Notes: generated by a model not told the origin, from the letters alone. Shown: positions 7,771-18,341, counted from the first letter of the stretch. The stretch: DNA of 64,000 bases from Nocardioides mangrovi (GCF_020073815.1 NZ_JAIQZJ010000001.1:124001-188000), one strand, 5' to 3'. Numbers and translations are program-made.

Positions 7771-8697
7771 ATGACGCAGCAGCCGTTCTCCCGCCCGGGA
7801 GCCGTCGACCTGTCCGGACTCAGCCAGCCTGCCGCCCCCGCGGGCGGTGCGGCGGGTGGCGCACCCGCCGGCTCGTCGTACGCCGTGCAGCTCGACGAGC
7901 AGAACTTCCAGGACACGATCCAGGCGTCGATGACGGCGCCGGTGCTGCTGGTCTTCTACTCCGCGTCCCGGATGCCGGAGAGCGCGACCCTGGCCGACGA
8001 CCTGGTGACGGTCTCGGGTGAGCTCGAGGGTCGGGTCCTCGTGGGCCTGGTCGACATCGACGCCGTGCCGCAGATCGCCCAGGCGATGCAGATCCCCTCG
8101 ATCCCGCTCGTGCTGGCGGTCATCGACGGCCGCCCGACCCCGCTCTTCCAGGACGTGCTCCCGCTCGACGAGCTGCGCGGCGCGCTCAACCAGGTCATGC
8201 AGCAGCTCACCGCCCAGGGCATCGCCGGTCGTCACCAGCCGCGGCACGCCGCCGGCGCCGCCGACGAGTCCGGCGAGCCGGCCGCCGACCCGCGGTACGC
8301 CGCCGCGCAGGACGCGCTGGGCGACGGCGACGTCGAGCGCGCGGTCGCGGAGTACCAGAAGCTGGTCGACGCCAACCCCGCCGACGCCGAGGCCGCTGCG
8401 GGCCTGGCCATGGCCAAGCTGCTCCAGCGCACGCAGGGCGTCGACCTCAACGACGCCCGCGCGGCCGCCGCGGCCGACCCCGACGACGTCGACGCGCAGA
8501 CGATGGTCGCCGACCTCGACATGCTCGGCGGGCACGTCGAGGACGCGTTCAACCGGCTGATCGACCTCGTGCGTCGTACCGCCGGCGACGAGCGCAACCA
8601 GGCCCGCGAGCACCTCCTGGGCCTCTTCGGTGCGGTCGGCAACGACGACCCGCGTGTCCTCCGGGGTCGGCAGAACCTCGCGTCAGCGCTCTTCTAG
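7771..8697 (+). CDS. YbbN/CnoX-like protein: redox-inactive thioredoxin domain plus TPR
   Basis: 308 residues, ATG 7771. After a low-complexity Ala/Gly/Pro N-terminus (to about residue 35), residues about 38-145 form a thioredoxin fold (LDEQNFQDTI, APVLLVFYSASRMPESA, VLVGLVDIDAVPQIAQAMQIPSIPLVLAVIDGRP). The usual WCxxC is replaced by ASRMPES, so it has no redox-active cysteines, as in other actinobacterial YbbN proteins. The cis-Pro IPSIPL is kept. Residues about 170-300 are TPR-like helices (YAAAQDALGDGDVERAVAEYQKLVDANPADAEAAAGLAMAKLL). CnoX/YbbN proteins act as holdases that hand clients to GroEL/DnaK (family knowledge). It ends in a 15-base convergent overlap with the LysR gene. Confidence 0.87.
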   Translation: MTQQPFSRPGAVDLSGLSQPAAPAGGAAGGAPAGSSYAVQLDEQNFQDTIQASMTAPVLLVFYSASRMPESATLADDLVTVSGELEGRVLVGLVDIDAVPQIAQAMQIPSIPLVLAVIDGRPTPLFQDVLPLDELRGALNQVMQQLTAQGIAGRHQPRHAAGAADESGEPAADPRYAAAQDALGDGDVERAVAEYQKLVDANPADAEAAAGLAMAKLLQRTQGVDLNDARAAAAADPDDVDAQTMVADLDMLGGHVEDAFNRLIDLVRRTAGDERNQAREHLLGLFGAVGNDDPRVLRGRQNLASALF

Positions 8698-9573
8698 CGC
8701 CGTCAGCACCGCCCGGATCGCGGGGGAGTCGGCCATGCTGCGCCGGTGCACCGCGAGCACGTCGCGGGTCGGCACCGGGTCGTGGGCGGGTACGCCGACG
8801 AGGTCGTCGCCCAGCGGCTGACGACCGAGCCGCGGCACCAGCGCGATGCCGAGGCCGGCACGCACGAGGGCGAGGTGCGAGTCGAACTCCAGCGCCTCGT
8901 GGACGACCCGCGGCACGCGGCCGGTGCCGGCGTACATCCGGGTCAGCCACTGCCGGCAGATCGTGCTCTCCGGGGTGGCCACCCAGGCCTCGTCGAGCAC
9001 GTCGCGCGGGCTGAGCACGGCGCGACCGGCCAGCGGGTGGTCGGCGCGCATGACGACCTCGGCGAGGTCGCGGTAGACGAGCCGCGACTCGAGGTGGTCG
9101 GGGATCGAGATGGGGACGTCGCCCCAGCGGTGCACGACGCCGAGCTCGCTCTGCCCGGTGGCCACCAGGTCGATGGTGTCCCACGGCTCGCGCTCGGTGA
9201 GCGCGACCGACAGGGCCGGGTGGGCGGCGAGGAGGTCGCGCACGACCGGCGCGACCAGGCCGCGCATCGCGGTCGAGAAGGCCGTGACCCGCAGGTGGCC
9301 CGCGACCGTGCCGGCCCGGTCGTGGAGGCCGGACTCGACCTCCTCGAGGTCGGTGAGCAGCCGGGCGCCGGCGTCGACGAGGTGGCGGCCGTGCCCGGTG
9401 AGGATCACGCCGCGGCCGACCCGCTCGAGGAGCGGGACGCCGGTCTGCTTCTCCAGGCGCTTGATCTGCTGGGACACGGCGCTCGGGGTGAAGCCCAGCG
9501 CGTGGGCCGCCGCGATCACCGAGCCGTGGGTGTCGACGGCGCGCAGGCTGCTCAGGGCCGCGAGGTCGATCAT
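8683..9573 (-). CDS. LysR family transcriptional regulator
   Basis: 296 residues with the N-terminal LysR helix-turn-helix (LAALSSLRAVDTHGSVIAAA, then FTPSAVSQQIKRLEKQTGVP, LLERVGRGVILTGHG) and a two-lobe periplasmic-binding-like effector domain from about residue 88 to the end. The length is standard. It is divergent from the EamA transporter gene with a 73-bp gap that contains two palindromes, so the transporter is the likely target, as in many LysR/exporter pairs (inference). The effector is unknown. Confidence 0.92.
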   Translation of the reverse strand: MIDLAALSSLRAVDTHGSVIAAAHALGFTPSAVSQQIKRLEKQTGVPLLERVGRGVILTGHGRHLVDAGARLLTDLEEVESGLHDRAGTVAGHLRVTAFSTAMRGLVAPVVRDLLAAHPALSVALTEREPWDTIDLVATGQSELGVVHRWGDVPISIPDHLESRLVYRDLAEVVMRADHPLAGRAVLSPRDVLDEAWVATPESTICRQWLTRMYAGTGRVPRVVHEALEFDSHLALVRAGLGIALVPRLGRQPLGDDLVGVPAHDPVPTRDVLAVHRRSMADSPAIRAVLTALEER

Positions 9574-9585
9574 GCAGCGATGCTA

Positions 9586-9638
9586 CATGGATCCATGCAT
9601 GTTCATTCGCTGGTGCTGCATGGTCCCGATCGGGGACC
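9586..9638. promoter_or_regulatory. Two palindromes in the LysR/EamA divergent promoter
   Basis: CATGGATCCATG (9586-9597) is a perfect 12-bp palindrome. GGTCCC (9622-9627) and GGGACC (9633-9638) are perfect arms around the self-complementary core CCCGATCGGG. Both lie between the LysR start (9573) and the EamA GTG (9647). They are candidate LysR binding sites. The second could instead fold as a 5' hairpin in the EamA mRNA that would cover its ribosome site. Confidence 0.4.
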
Positions 9639-9646
9639 CTGGGGAC

Positions 9647-10624
9647 GTGAACCGCCGTGACTCCCTCCTCGCCGCCGTCGTCGCCACGATCTGGGGCTTC
9701 AACTTCGTCGTCATCGAGTGGGGCATGGAGGGGGTCCCGCCGTTGCTCTTCGTGGCGATCCGCTTCACCGTCGTGCTGCTCCCGGCGATCGTCCTGGTCC
9801 GCCGGCCGCCGGTCCCGTGGCGCACGCTCGTCGCCGTCGGCGCGTTCATGTCGCTGGGCCAGTTCGGCTTCCTCTACGTCTCGATGGACGCCGGGATGCC
9901 GCCGGGTCTGGCCGCGCTGGTGCTGCAGGCGCAGGTCATCTTCACGATCGCGATCGCCGCGGGCGTGCTGCGCGAGGTGCCGACCTCGGCCCAGGTCGTC
10001 GGCGTCCTGCTCGGCGCCGTCGGCCTGGCGACGGTGGCGGTCGGCCGGGGCGGCCACGTACCGCTGGTCGCGCTGCTGCTCTGCCTGCTCGGCGCCCTCT
10101 CCTGGGGCATCGGCAACGTCGTCTCGCGCGCGTCCGGCGCGACCGGCGGACTGTCCCTGACCGTCTGGTCGGCGCTCGTCGTCCCGGTCCCGGCCCTCGT
10201 GCTGTCGCTGCTCGTCGACGGTCCCGCCGCGGTCGCCGACGGGCTCGGCGCGTTCGGCTGGCAGGCGGCCCTCTCGACGCTCTACACCGCCGGGCTCGCC
10301 TCGCTGGTCGGGTACGGCGTCTTCAACACGCTGCTCGCGCGCAACCCGTCGTCGTACGTCGTCCCCTGGGTGCTGCTCGCCCCGGTCGTCGCGATGGCCT
10401 CCGCCTGGCTGCTGCTCGACCAGCGCCCCAACGGCGCCGAGCTCGGCGGCGGGCTGCTGCTGATCCTCGGCGTCCTCGTGGCGATCCGGCCGGCCCGCCG
10501 CGGCGAGAGCTCAGTCCGCGACGTCGTCGGAGCAGAGGGCGGCGCTCCACTCGTCGGCGATGCCGCGCCCCTGGGGCAGGTCGTCGATCGCGTCCGCAGC
10601 GCGGGCTCGACCGAGGTTCCATGA
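9647..10624 (+). CDS. EamA/DMT family transporter (RhaT/YdcZ-like permease)
   Basis: 325 residues from GTG 9647. It has ten predicted membrane segments in two EamA repeats: repeat 1 begins SLLAAVVATIWGFNFVVIEWGMEGVPPLLFVAIRF, and repeat 2 begins LVALLLCLLGALSWGIGNVVSR. Both carry the characteristic W-G-N/F signature. The family exports amino acids or other metabolites across the cytoplasmic membrane. The last 38 residues (from about 10510) run antiparallel through the 3' end of the DUF4173 kinase gene, an unusual 114-bp convergent overlap. The membrane domain itself ends near residue 285, so the tail is probably a read-through extension rather than functional sequence. The divergent LysR gene is the likely regulator. 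Confidence 0.85.
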   Translation: MNRRDSLLAAVVATIWGFNFVVIEWGMEGVPPLLFVAIRFTVVLLPAIVLVRRPPVPWRTLVAVGAFMSLGQFGFLYVSMDAGMPPGLAALVLQAQVIFTIAIAAGVLREVPTSAQVVGVLLGAVGLATVAVGRGGHVPLVALLLCLLGALSWGIGNVVSRASGATGGLSLTVWSALVVPVPALVLSLLVDGPAAVADGLGAFGWQAALSTLYTAGLASLVGYGVFNTLLARNPSSYVVPWVLLAPVVAMASAWLLLDQRPNGAELGGGLLLILGVLVAIRPARRGESSVRDVVGAEGGAPLVGDAAPLGQVVDRVRSAGSTEVP

Positions 10625-13107
10625 GACCCAGTCGTCGTCCTCCCCGGTCCACCCGTTGAGCGCGCAGGCGGCCTGGTCGGCGGGCAGCGCGGCGAGGACC
10701 GGCACGGCGTCGTCGGAGAGCTCCTGCAGGTAGAGCCAGTCGACCCGGCCGGTCTCCTGGTAGCGGTCGATGTTGTGCTGGGCGATCCAGGCATCGGGGT
10801 TGATCGCGGCCAGGCCGACCAGTCCGACGACGCCGGAGATCCAGGCGAAGCGGGGGAGCCAGGACACGCTCAGCGCGATCCCGCTCGCCATCACCGCGAG
10901 GACGAGCAGGCCGAGCCAGCCCTCGAAGACGTCGACGAGCAGCCGCAGCCGGGTGAAGCCGTAGGCCTCCTGGTAGACGTGCATCCGGTAGAGCGCGGAC
11001 GCGACGACGACGAGCGTCTCGGCGCACAGGACCCCGAGCGAGACGCGGAGCCAGAGCCGGTCCGCGGGCGTCCCCTGCGGCGCCTTGCGGGACGCCGCCC
11101 AGATCACCAGCAGGGTCAGGGCGGTGGCGACGGTGAGCTGGCCGAAGCCCTGGTGGACGTAGTCGGCGTAGGTGAGCCCGGTGGTGCGTTGCAGGTAGGC
11201 GTGGCCGCCGAAGACGACCGTCGCCTGCGCGACGAGGAACGCCGCGAAGACGGCCACCACGACGAGCACGGGCGCCAGCCACTCGTAGCGGTTGGCCACG
11301 GGTCGCGCCGGTCGCTCGGGGAGGTCGACGCGGGGCGGGTTCAGGGCGAGGTACGCCGCTGCCAGGACGACCCCGCCGACGCCGATCGTGATGAACGTGT
11401 GCTGCACGAACATGTCGACGGAGAGATCGGGGAGCAGTGCGCCCACCCACTCGGCGAGCAGGGCGTCGGCGGAGACGACGAGCGCGCCGAAGACGACGAG
11501 CAGCAGCGCCGACCAGACGAGGGTGCGGATCAGGGCCGCGCCGTGGCCGAGGCCCGGGACGCCGGCGAGCGTTCGGCCGAGCCACGGCAGCCCGCGCAGG
11601 CCGGCTAGCGGCCAGGAGGCTCCCGAGATCACGAACCCCGGGACGGTGCGGCCGCGGCAGACGCCGACGATGCAGGTCGCCGCCCCGGCGGCGATGCTCA
11701 GCGCGACGAGCCAGTCGGCGTCGCGCAGCATCGGGACGAGGGAGAGCAGCGCGCACAGCCCGGCGCAGGTCAGGGTGAAGGGGTCCCGGCGGTGCTTGCT
11801 GGCCGCCGCGACGACCGCGCCGCCCGCGAGCAGGAGCAGGGTCAGCCCGATCCCGGCGGACCGGTCGGGGAGCACCTCGCTGGCGAGCACGCCCACGGCG
11901 ACGGCCGCGAGGACCAGGCCGATCCTGGTCCGGACGCCGGTCGCCGGCCAGAAGGAGCCGAACAGGTCGTCGAGGATCGGCGGCGAGGGGACCGGGGCCG
12001 TGCGCGGCGCCGGCGCGGGGTAGGGCGGGTACGGCGGGACGTTCGACGACACGGGTGCCTCCTGGCGTGGTGCGGGAGTGGGCGTGGGGGTCGGGGTGGG
12101 CCGGTCCGGCGGGACGAGGGGGAGCTCGACCCGGACCCGCGCGCCCCGGGTGCCGGGCTCGGGGTCGACGAAGCGGATGGAGCCGCCGTGCAGGTCGGTC
12201 ACCCACCGGGCGATGGCCAGGCCGAGGCCGGTGCTGCCGCTGCCCTCGGTCGCGCGCAGCGTGCCGAAGGGCTCGAAGACGCGCTCCCGGTCGGCCGCCG
12301 CCAGACCCGTTCCCTGGTCGAGCACCTCGACGACGTACCGCTCCGCCTCGCGCCGGGCGGTCACCAGGACCGTGCCGCCGGCCGGGCTGTGCCGCGACGC
12401 GTTGTCGAGCAGGTTCGCGACGAGCTGGTGCATCCGGGCCGGGTCCGCGTGGACGACGAGGTCGTCGGGCTCGACGTGGACGTCGTAGGCGACCGCGCGA
12501 CCGAGGACGCGCGCCTCGGCGACGGCGGCCTCGAGCAGGCCGGTCATCGCGACCGGTGCGGGGTTCAGCGGCGCCTTGCCGGCGTCGACCCGGGCCAGGT
12601 CGAGCAGGTCCTCGACCAGGCCGCTCAGCCGCTCCGCCTGGGCGAGCGCGGCGGCCAGGGTGTCCGGGTCGGACGGGGCGACGCCGTCGACGACGTTCTC
12701 GAGGACGGCGACCAGGCCGGCGATCGGGGTGCGCAGCTCGTGGCTGACGTTGGCGACCAGCTCGCGGCGCTGTCGGTCGGTGCTGGCCAGGTCACGGGCC
12801 ATCCGGTTGAAGGCGCGGGCCAGCTCGCCGACCTCGTCGCTGGCGGTCTCGGTGACCCGGACGTCGTAGTCGCCGGTCGCCATCCGGCGGGCCGCCTCGG
12901 TCATCTGCCGCAGCGGCGAGGTCATCCCGACGGCCAGCAGCTGGGTGACGGCGAGCGCGAGCCCGATGGTGACCGGGATGCTCAGCCAGGCTCCGACGCC
13001 GGCGGCCCGGCCGATCGAGGCGACCACGGCGGCGACCGCGACGCTGATGGCGACGAGCAGCCCGAGCTTCACCTTGAGGGAGGCGACCCGGGCGAGCGGC
13101 TGCGAGG

Positions 13108-13111
<4 letters not shown>
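10511..13111 (-). CDS. Sensor histidine kinase fused to DUF4153/DUF4173 membrane domain
   Basis: 866 residues from GTG 13111, which overlaps the upstream response-regulator stop by 4 bases. Residues 1-335 are a complete two-component kinase: TM helices about 14-31 and 43-62, HAMP (SPLRQMTEAARRMATGDYDV), HisKA with ELVANVSHELRTP (His124), N-box NLLDNASRHS, and G-boxes DQGTGL and GSGSTGLGLAIARWV. There is no stop codon: a Thr/Pro-rich linker (PTPTPTPAP, then PPYPPYPAPAP, about 340-375) leads to a multi-pass region of about 12 helices ending near 800. That region contains TYADYVHQGFGQL and DRYQETGRVDWLYLQELS, hallmarks of DUF4153/DUF4173. The fusion is continuous in one frame. Function is inferred as envelope sensing; the DUF part has no known activity. 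Confidence 0.82.
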
Positions 13112-13800
<689 letters not shown>

Positions 13801-13861
13801 GCCCCGAGGCTAGGGCCGGGGCGGCGCAGGAGTGGGGGACGACGTGTGCAGGTTCTGTGCA

Positions 13862-13901
13862 GATCGGGTCAGCTGGATCGGGTCAGCCGGATCGGGTCAG
13901 C
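13862..13901. repeat. Three tandem 14-bp repeats spanning the stop codon of the GNAT-Nudix gene
   Basis: GATCGGGTCAGC occurs at 13862-13873, 13876-13887 and 13890-13901 (period 14). On the minus strand each copy supplies a TGA (ends at 13871, 13885 and 13899). Because 14 is 2 modulo 3, all three reading frames are closed. The gene's own stop is the one at 13897-13899. The last copy also forms a short GGGTC-AGC-GACCC hairpin. Confidence 0.75.
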
Positions 13902-14655
13902 GACCCGACTCCGTGTACGCCGGCCCGCCGCCGGCCACGTTGGCCAGGGCGGCCTCGATCCGGCGGGCGGTGAAGTCGGCGCACCGCTCGCGCACCTGGT
14001 CGACGGTGCAGAACTCCGCCGTGCGGATCTCGCGGGCCTCGCGCACGATCGTGTCGGTCAGGGAGGCGTCGTGGACACCGCCGTCGAAGACCAGGCAGAC
14101 CGCGTCGTCCCACCCGCTCCAGGGCGGCAGCCAGTCGGTGAGGACGAGCTGGCCCGCGGGGATCTGGAGCGCGAGCTCCTCCTCGATCTCGCGGCTGACC
14201 GCCTCTCGCGGGGACTCGTTGACCTCGACCACGCCGCCGGGCAGGTCCCAGTCCGGCTTGTAGGTGAGGTTGCACAGCAGGACCCGGCCGTCACCGTCGC
14301 GGACCAGCATCTGGCCGATCGCGCGCTTGCGCGGCAGGAAGGAGTTGAGCAGCGCCCGGAAGCCCTCGGGCTCGTTGAGCGGGGTGTCGGTCGCGAGCCG
14401 CGCGTAGACGATCCGGTCGACCGGCGCGCCGTCGACGGTCACGCCGCGCATCACGCCCTCGCGACGCAGCCCCGACCAGGTCGCGGCGCGCTGCGCGCCC
14501 TCGTCGTCGGGGTCCACCAGCGCCTCGACGCGGGCGTGGTCGACGAGCGCCGCGACCACCTGGTGCCGGATCACGTCGATCGGCTCGTCGGTGGTCCAGG
14601 AGATCCGGGCGATCCCCTCCGCGACGGTGCTCACGGAGGTGGTCGGCTCGGTCAC
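13897..14655 (-). CDS. Nudix hydrolase with N-terminal GNAT-like remnant
   Basis: 252 residues. Residues about 115-240 are a Nudix domain: GQMLVRDGDGRVLLCNLTYKPDWDLPGG leads into the Nudix box G-VVEVN-E-SPREAVS-REIEEELAL, with REIEEE intact and the usual glycine replaced by alanine. Residues 1-105 are not part of a normal Nudix protein. The stretch ALVDPDDEGAQ, ATWSGLRREGVMRG and DRIVYARLATD looks like the C-terminal half of a GNAT acetyltransferase (the 'xxNxxSxxvaexxGFrrEGvlRg ... YarLasD' pattern) without the acetyl-CoA loop. It may therefore be a GNAT-derived substrate-binding or dimerisation segment. Substrate unknown; probably a nucleoside-diphosphate derivative. The 3' end lies in a tandem repeat with stops in all frames. 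Confidence 0.82.
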   Translation of the reverse strand: MTEPTTSVSTVAEGIARISWTTDEPIDVIRHQVVAALVDHARVEALVDPDDEGAQRAATWSGLRREGVMRGVTVDGAPVDRIVYARLATDTPLNEPEGFRALLNSFLPRKRAIGQMLVRDGDGRVLLCNLTYKPDWDLPGGVVEVNESPREAVSREIEEELALQIPAGQLVLTDWLPPWSGWDDAVCLVFDGGVHDASLTDTIVREAREIRTAEFCTVDQVRERCADFTARRIEAALANVAGGGPAYTESGR

Positions 14656-14665
14656 GGGCTACACC

Positions 14666-16882
14666 CTAGCGACGCTTGCGGAACCAGACCGTCGCCAGCG
14701 GGGGTACGACGATCGTGGCGTGGGCGGGCTGCCCCGACCACTCGCCCTCGACCGCGGTGACCGACCCGAAGTTGCCCACGCCGGAGCCGGTGTAGGTCTC
14801 GGCGTCGGTGTTGAGGATCTCCTCCCACTCGCCGGCCGACGGCAGGCCGAGCCGGTAGTCGTCGTGGGGGACGGCGGCGAAGTTGGCCACGCAGACCACG
14901 TCGGGGGCGCCGTCCTCGCCGTGGCGGACGAACGTGAAGACGTTGCGGCCGGCGTCGTTGGCGTCGATCCACTCGAAGCCGGCCGGGTCGTGGTCACGCT
15001 GCCAGACCGCCGGCGACCCGACGTACGCCGCGTTGAGGTCGCGGACCAGGTCGGACACGCCCCGGTGCTCGGGGTGGTCGAGGAGCCACCAGTCGAGCTC
15101 GCGCGACTCCGCCCACTCCGACTCCTGGCCCAGCTCGCCGCCCATGAAGAGCAGCTGCTTGCCGGGGTGGGCCCACATGAAGGCCAGGTAGGCGCGCAGG
15201 TTGGCCAGCTGCTGCCACCGGTCGCCCGGCATCTTGCGCAGCAGCGAGCCCTTGCCGTGGACGACCTCGTCGTGGCTGAGCGGCAGCACGAAGTTCTCGG
15301 AGAAGGCGTAGACGAGCCCGAAGGTCATCTCGCCGTGGTGGTAGGAGCGGTGGATCGGCTCGCGGGCGAGGTAGCCGAGGGTGTCGTGCATCCAGCCCAT
15401 GTTCCACTTGAAGCCGAAGCCCAGGCCGTCCGCCGACGTCGGCCGGGTGACGCCGGGCCACGACGTCGACTCCTCGGCGATCGTGGTGATGCCGGGAACC
15501 CGCTTGTAGACGGTGGCGTTCATCTCCTGGAGGAACTGCACCGCCTCGAGGTTCTCGTGGCCGCCGTGGATGTTGGGCGTCCACTCGCCGTCCTTGCGGG
15601 CGTAGTCGAGGTAGAGCATCGACGCGACGCCGTCGACGCGCAGCCCGTCGGCGTGGAACTCCTCGAGCCAGTAGAGCGCGTTGGCGTAGAGGAAGTTGCG
15701 CACCTCGCGGCGGCCGAAGTTGAAGATGTGGGAGCCCCACTCCTGGTGCCACCCGCGCTGCGGGTTGGGGTCCTCGTAGAGCGGGGTGCCGTCGAAGCGG
15801 GCCAGCGCCCACTCGTCGGTGGCGAAGTGGCCGGGCACCCAGTCGAGGATGACGCCGACGCCGGCCTGGTGCAGCCGGTCGACGAGCAGCCGGAAGCCGT
15901 CGGGGTCGCCGAACCGCGCGTCCGGCGCGAAGTAGGACGTCACGTGGTAGCCCCACGAGCCGCCGAACGGGTGCTGCATCACCGGCATCAGCTCGACGTG
16001 GGTGAAGCCCAGGCCGGCGACGTACGCCGGGAGCTCCTCGGCGAGCTCGGCCCACGACCAGTAGCGGCCGTCGTGGTGCTTCTTCCACGAGCCGAGGTGC
16101 ATCTCGTAGACGCTCATCGGCTCGCTGACGGGGGAGCGGTCGGGACGCGCGGTGATCCAGGCGTCGTCGCCCCAGGCGTAGTCGGACTCGAAGACCTTCG
16201 AGGCGGTGTCGGCGGGCTTCTCGGCCCAGAACGCCATCGGGTCGGCCTTCTCGCGCCACTCGCCGTCGGGGCCGAGGATGACGTACTTGTACGCCGTGCC
16301 GGAGCCCACGCCCGGGACGAAGAGCTCCCAGACGCCGGAGGTGCCGAGCTGCCGCATCGGGTGCTCGCGGCCGTCCCAGCTGTTGAAGTCGGCCTTGAGC
16401 CGGACCGCCCGGGCCGCCGGCGCCCACACCGCGAAGGAGGTGCCGGACACCGGGCCGAGCGCGCCGGGGTAGTGGTGCACCCGTGCGCCGAGGACCTCCC
16501 ACAGCTGCTCGTGGCGGCCCTCGTTGATGAGGTGGAGGTCCATCTCGCCGAGCGTGGGCAGGAAGCGGTAGGGGTCGTCGCCGACGGTCTCGTCGGCGTC
16601 GTAGCGCACCGCGACCCGGTAGTCGGGCACGTCCGGCAGCGGGATCACGCCGACCCAGACGCCCTCGTGCTCGTGGTGGAGCTCGGCCTCGCCGCCGTCC
16701 CAGCGGACGCTCACCGCGGTCGCGAGCGGGCGCAGCACGCGGACGGTGACGGCGCCGTCGTGCGGGTGCGGGCCGAGCACGCCGTGCGGGTTGCCGTGCT
16801 CGCCGTGGGCCACCTGGTGGAGCTCGGCGGTGCCGACCTCGAGCGGTTGCGGCGTGGCTTCGGTGGGCTTCTGGGGCGTCAT
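14666..16882 (-). CDS. glgB: 1,4-alpha-glucan branching enzyme (GH13_9)
   Basis: 738 residues; ATG 16882 overlaps the upstream TGA by 4 bases. Two N-terminal carbohydrate-binding (CBM48-type) regions (about 20-115 and 125-225, LGPHPHDGAVTVRV and FAVWAPAARAVRL) precede a GH13 barrel. The barrel has VYEMHLGSW, HVELMPVMQHPFGGSWGY, nucleophile Asp417 in DGLRVDGVASMLY, acid/base Glu in TTIAEESTSWPGV and transition-state Asp in PLSHDEVVHGKGS. The enzyme transfers alpha-1,4 chains to make alpha-1,6 branches in cytoplasmic glucan. It is the last gene of the glgE-treS-mak-glgB operon. It ends 10 bases from the start of the Nudix gene on the same strand, which may be read through. Confidence 0.97.
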   Translation of the reverse strand: MTPQKPTEATPQPLEVGTAELHQVAHGEHGNPHGVLGPHPHDGAVTVRVLRPLATAVSVRWDGGEAELHHEHEGVWVGVIPLPDVPDYRVAVRYDADETVGDDPYRFLPTLGEMDLHLINEGRHEQLWEVLGARVHHYPGALGPVSGTSFAVWAPAARAVRLKADFNSWDGREHPMRQLGTSGVWELFVPGVGSGTAYKYVILGPDGEWREKADPMAFWAEKPADTASKVFESDYAWGDDAWITARPDRSPVSEPMSVYEMHLGSWKKHHDGRYWSWAELAEELPAYVAGLGFTHVELMPVMQHPFGGSWGYHVTSYFAPDARFGDPDGFRLLVDRLHQAGVGVILDWVPGHFATDEWALARFDGTPLYEDPNPQRGWHQEWGSHIFNFGRREVRNFLYANALYWLEEFHADGLRVDGVASMLYLDYARKDGEWTPNIHGGHENLEAVQFLQEMNATVYKRVPGITTIAEESTSWPGVTRPTSADGLGFGFKWNMGWMHDTLGYLAREPIHRSYHHGEMTFGLVYAFSENFVLPLSHDEVVHGKGSLLRKMPGDRWQQLANLRAYLAFMWAHPGKQLLFMGGELGQESEWAESRELDWWLLDHPEHRGVSDLVRDLNAAYVGSPAVWQRDHDPAGFEWIDANDAGRNVFTFVRHGEDGAPDVVCVANFAAVPHDDYRLGLPSAGEWEEILNTDAETYTGSGVGNFGSVTAVEGEWSGQPAHATIVVPPLATVWFRKRR

Positions 16883-18341
16883 GCGGCTCCGATCCTCGCC
16901 ACGGCCGCGAGCGGGATCGCCACCCAGGCCGGACGGTTGCGGGTCTCGTACACGGTCTCGTAGACCGCCTTGTCGGCGACGTACGCGTCGAGCAGCACGC
17001 GCTCGGCATCGCTCAGCTCGCCGCCGGCGTAGGCCGTGAGGAAGTGGTTGCGGTTGCGGTGCGCCCACTCCTCGGTGCGGTAGGCGCGCTGCTCGCCACC
17101 GTCGGGGTGGTCCTCGGCGAACTGCCGCTCGACGACGTGCGGCGCGTAGTCGAAGGAGCGCAGCATGCCGGCGACGTCGCGCCACGGCGAGTCGGGCAGC
17201 AGCCGCTCGGCGAGCGGCTTGGCCGGCTCGCCCTCGAAGTCGACGATCTTCCAGCCCAGGCTGGTGCGCAGCGTCTGGCCGAGGTGCAGGTCGCCGTGGA
17301 TCTGCTGGACGTCGACTCCCTCCAGCTCGCGCAGCCGGGAGTACGCCGCCCGCAGCGCGTCGGTGTGCTGGGCCAGCTCGGGCACCACCTGGAGCGCCTC
17401 GTCGAGCCGGGCGTCCATCGCGTCGGCGAGCTCGGCGACCGCGGCCGGGGCGAGCCGGTCGACCGGGAAGTGCTCGGCGAGCACCCCGTGCACCTCGCGC
17501 AGCGCCTGGCCGAGGCGGGTCGCCTCGCCCGAGAAGTCGCCGCCGGCCTCGTGGGCGTGCAGGTCGGCCTCCGCGAAGAGGTTGCGCACGCTGGCGAGCG
17601 CGAGGTCCCAGCCGTCGCTGGCGGTGCGGAGGAACTCCTGGAGCATCGCGAGCTGGAGGGTGGTGCCGGTGCCGTCCTCCGCACCGCCCTCGACGCTGCT
17701 GGCGGGGTCGCTGTCGACCCAGTCGAGCCAGCCGTAGAGCGAGGCGATGTGCGTCGACTCGGCGCGGGTCAGCACGTCGTGGACGCTGATGTCCGGGTTG
17801 ACCCCCGGCGTGATCTTGCGGAAGACCTTCATCAGCGCGTCCTCGCCGAAGGCCACCGAGGAGTTGGACTGCTCGCCGGAGAAGAGCGTCGAGTGGGTCT
17901 CGAGGTCGAGTGCGTGGTCGCCGATGCGGTGGAAGCGCAGGCCGCTGTCGTCGTTGAGGTTGCCGCCCGGCGAACCCGCCGCGCGGTCGAACGCCCGCAG
18001 CCACAGGGCCATCGCCTCGCGGTCGTGGAGGGCGTCGTACGCGTGCACCCAGCCGTACGCCGGCTCCTCCCACCACCCGATGAAGGCGTGGTCGAGCCGG
18101 GTCTCGGGGTCGGTGTAGAGCGCCATCGGCACCTGGTAGACCTCGCTGCCGCCGGACGCGTCGTCGTAGGCGACCTCGACCAGGTCGATGACGACCTGGG
18201 GGTCGCCGTCGGTCGTGGCCGGCACGGCGCCGACCCGGCGCACGGACGCGACCCGGAACGGACGGCCCTTGCCGCCGAACCAGCGCGTGCGTTCCAGGTA
18301 TCTCGCGAACACCTCGGGCTCTACCTCGGACATGGGGGTGG

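Noticed and set aside
13841..14275. Prophage, insertion sequence or integrase remnants near the tandem repeat
   Set aside because: I looked for transposase or integrase motifs across the window on both strands and found none; the repeats are better explained by local slippage.
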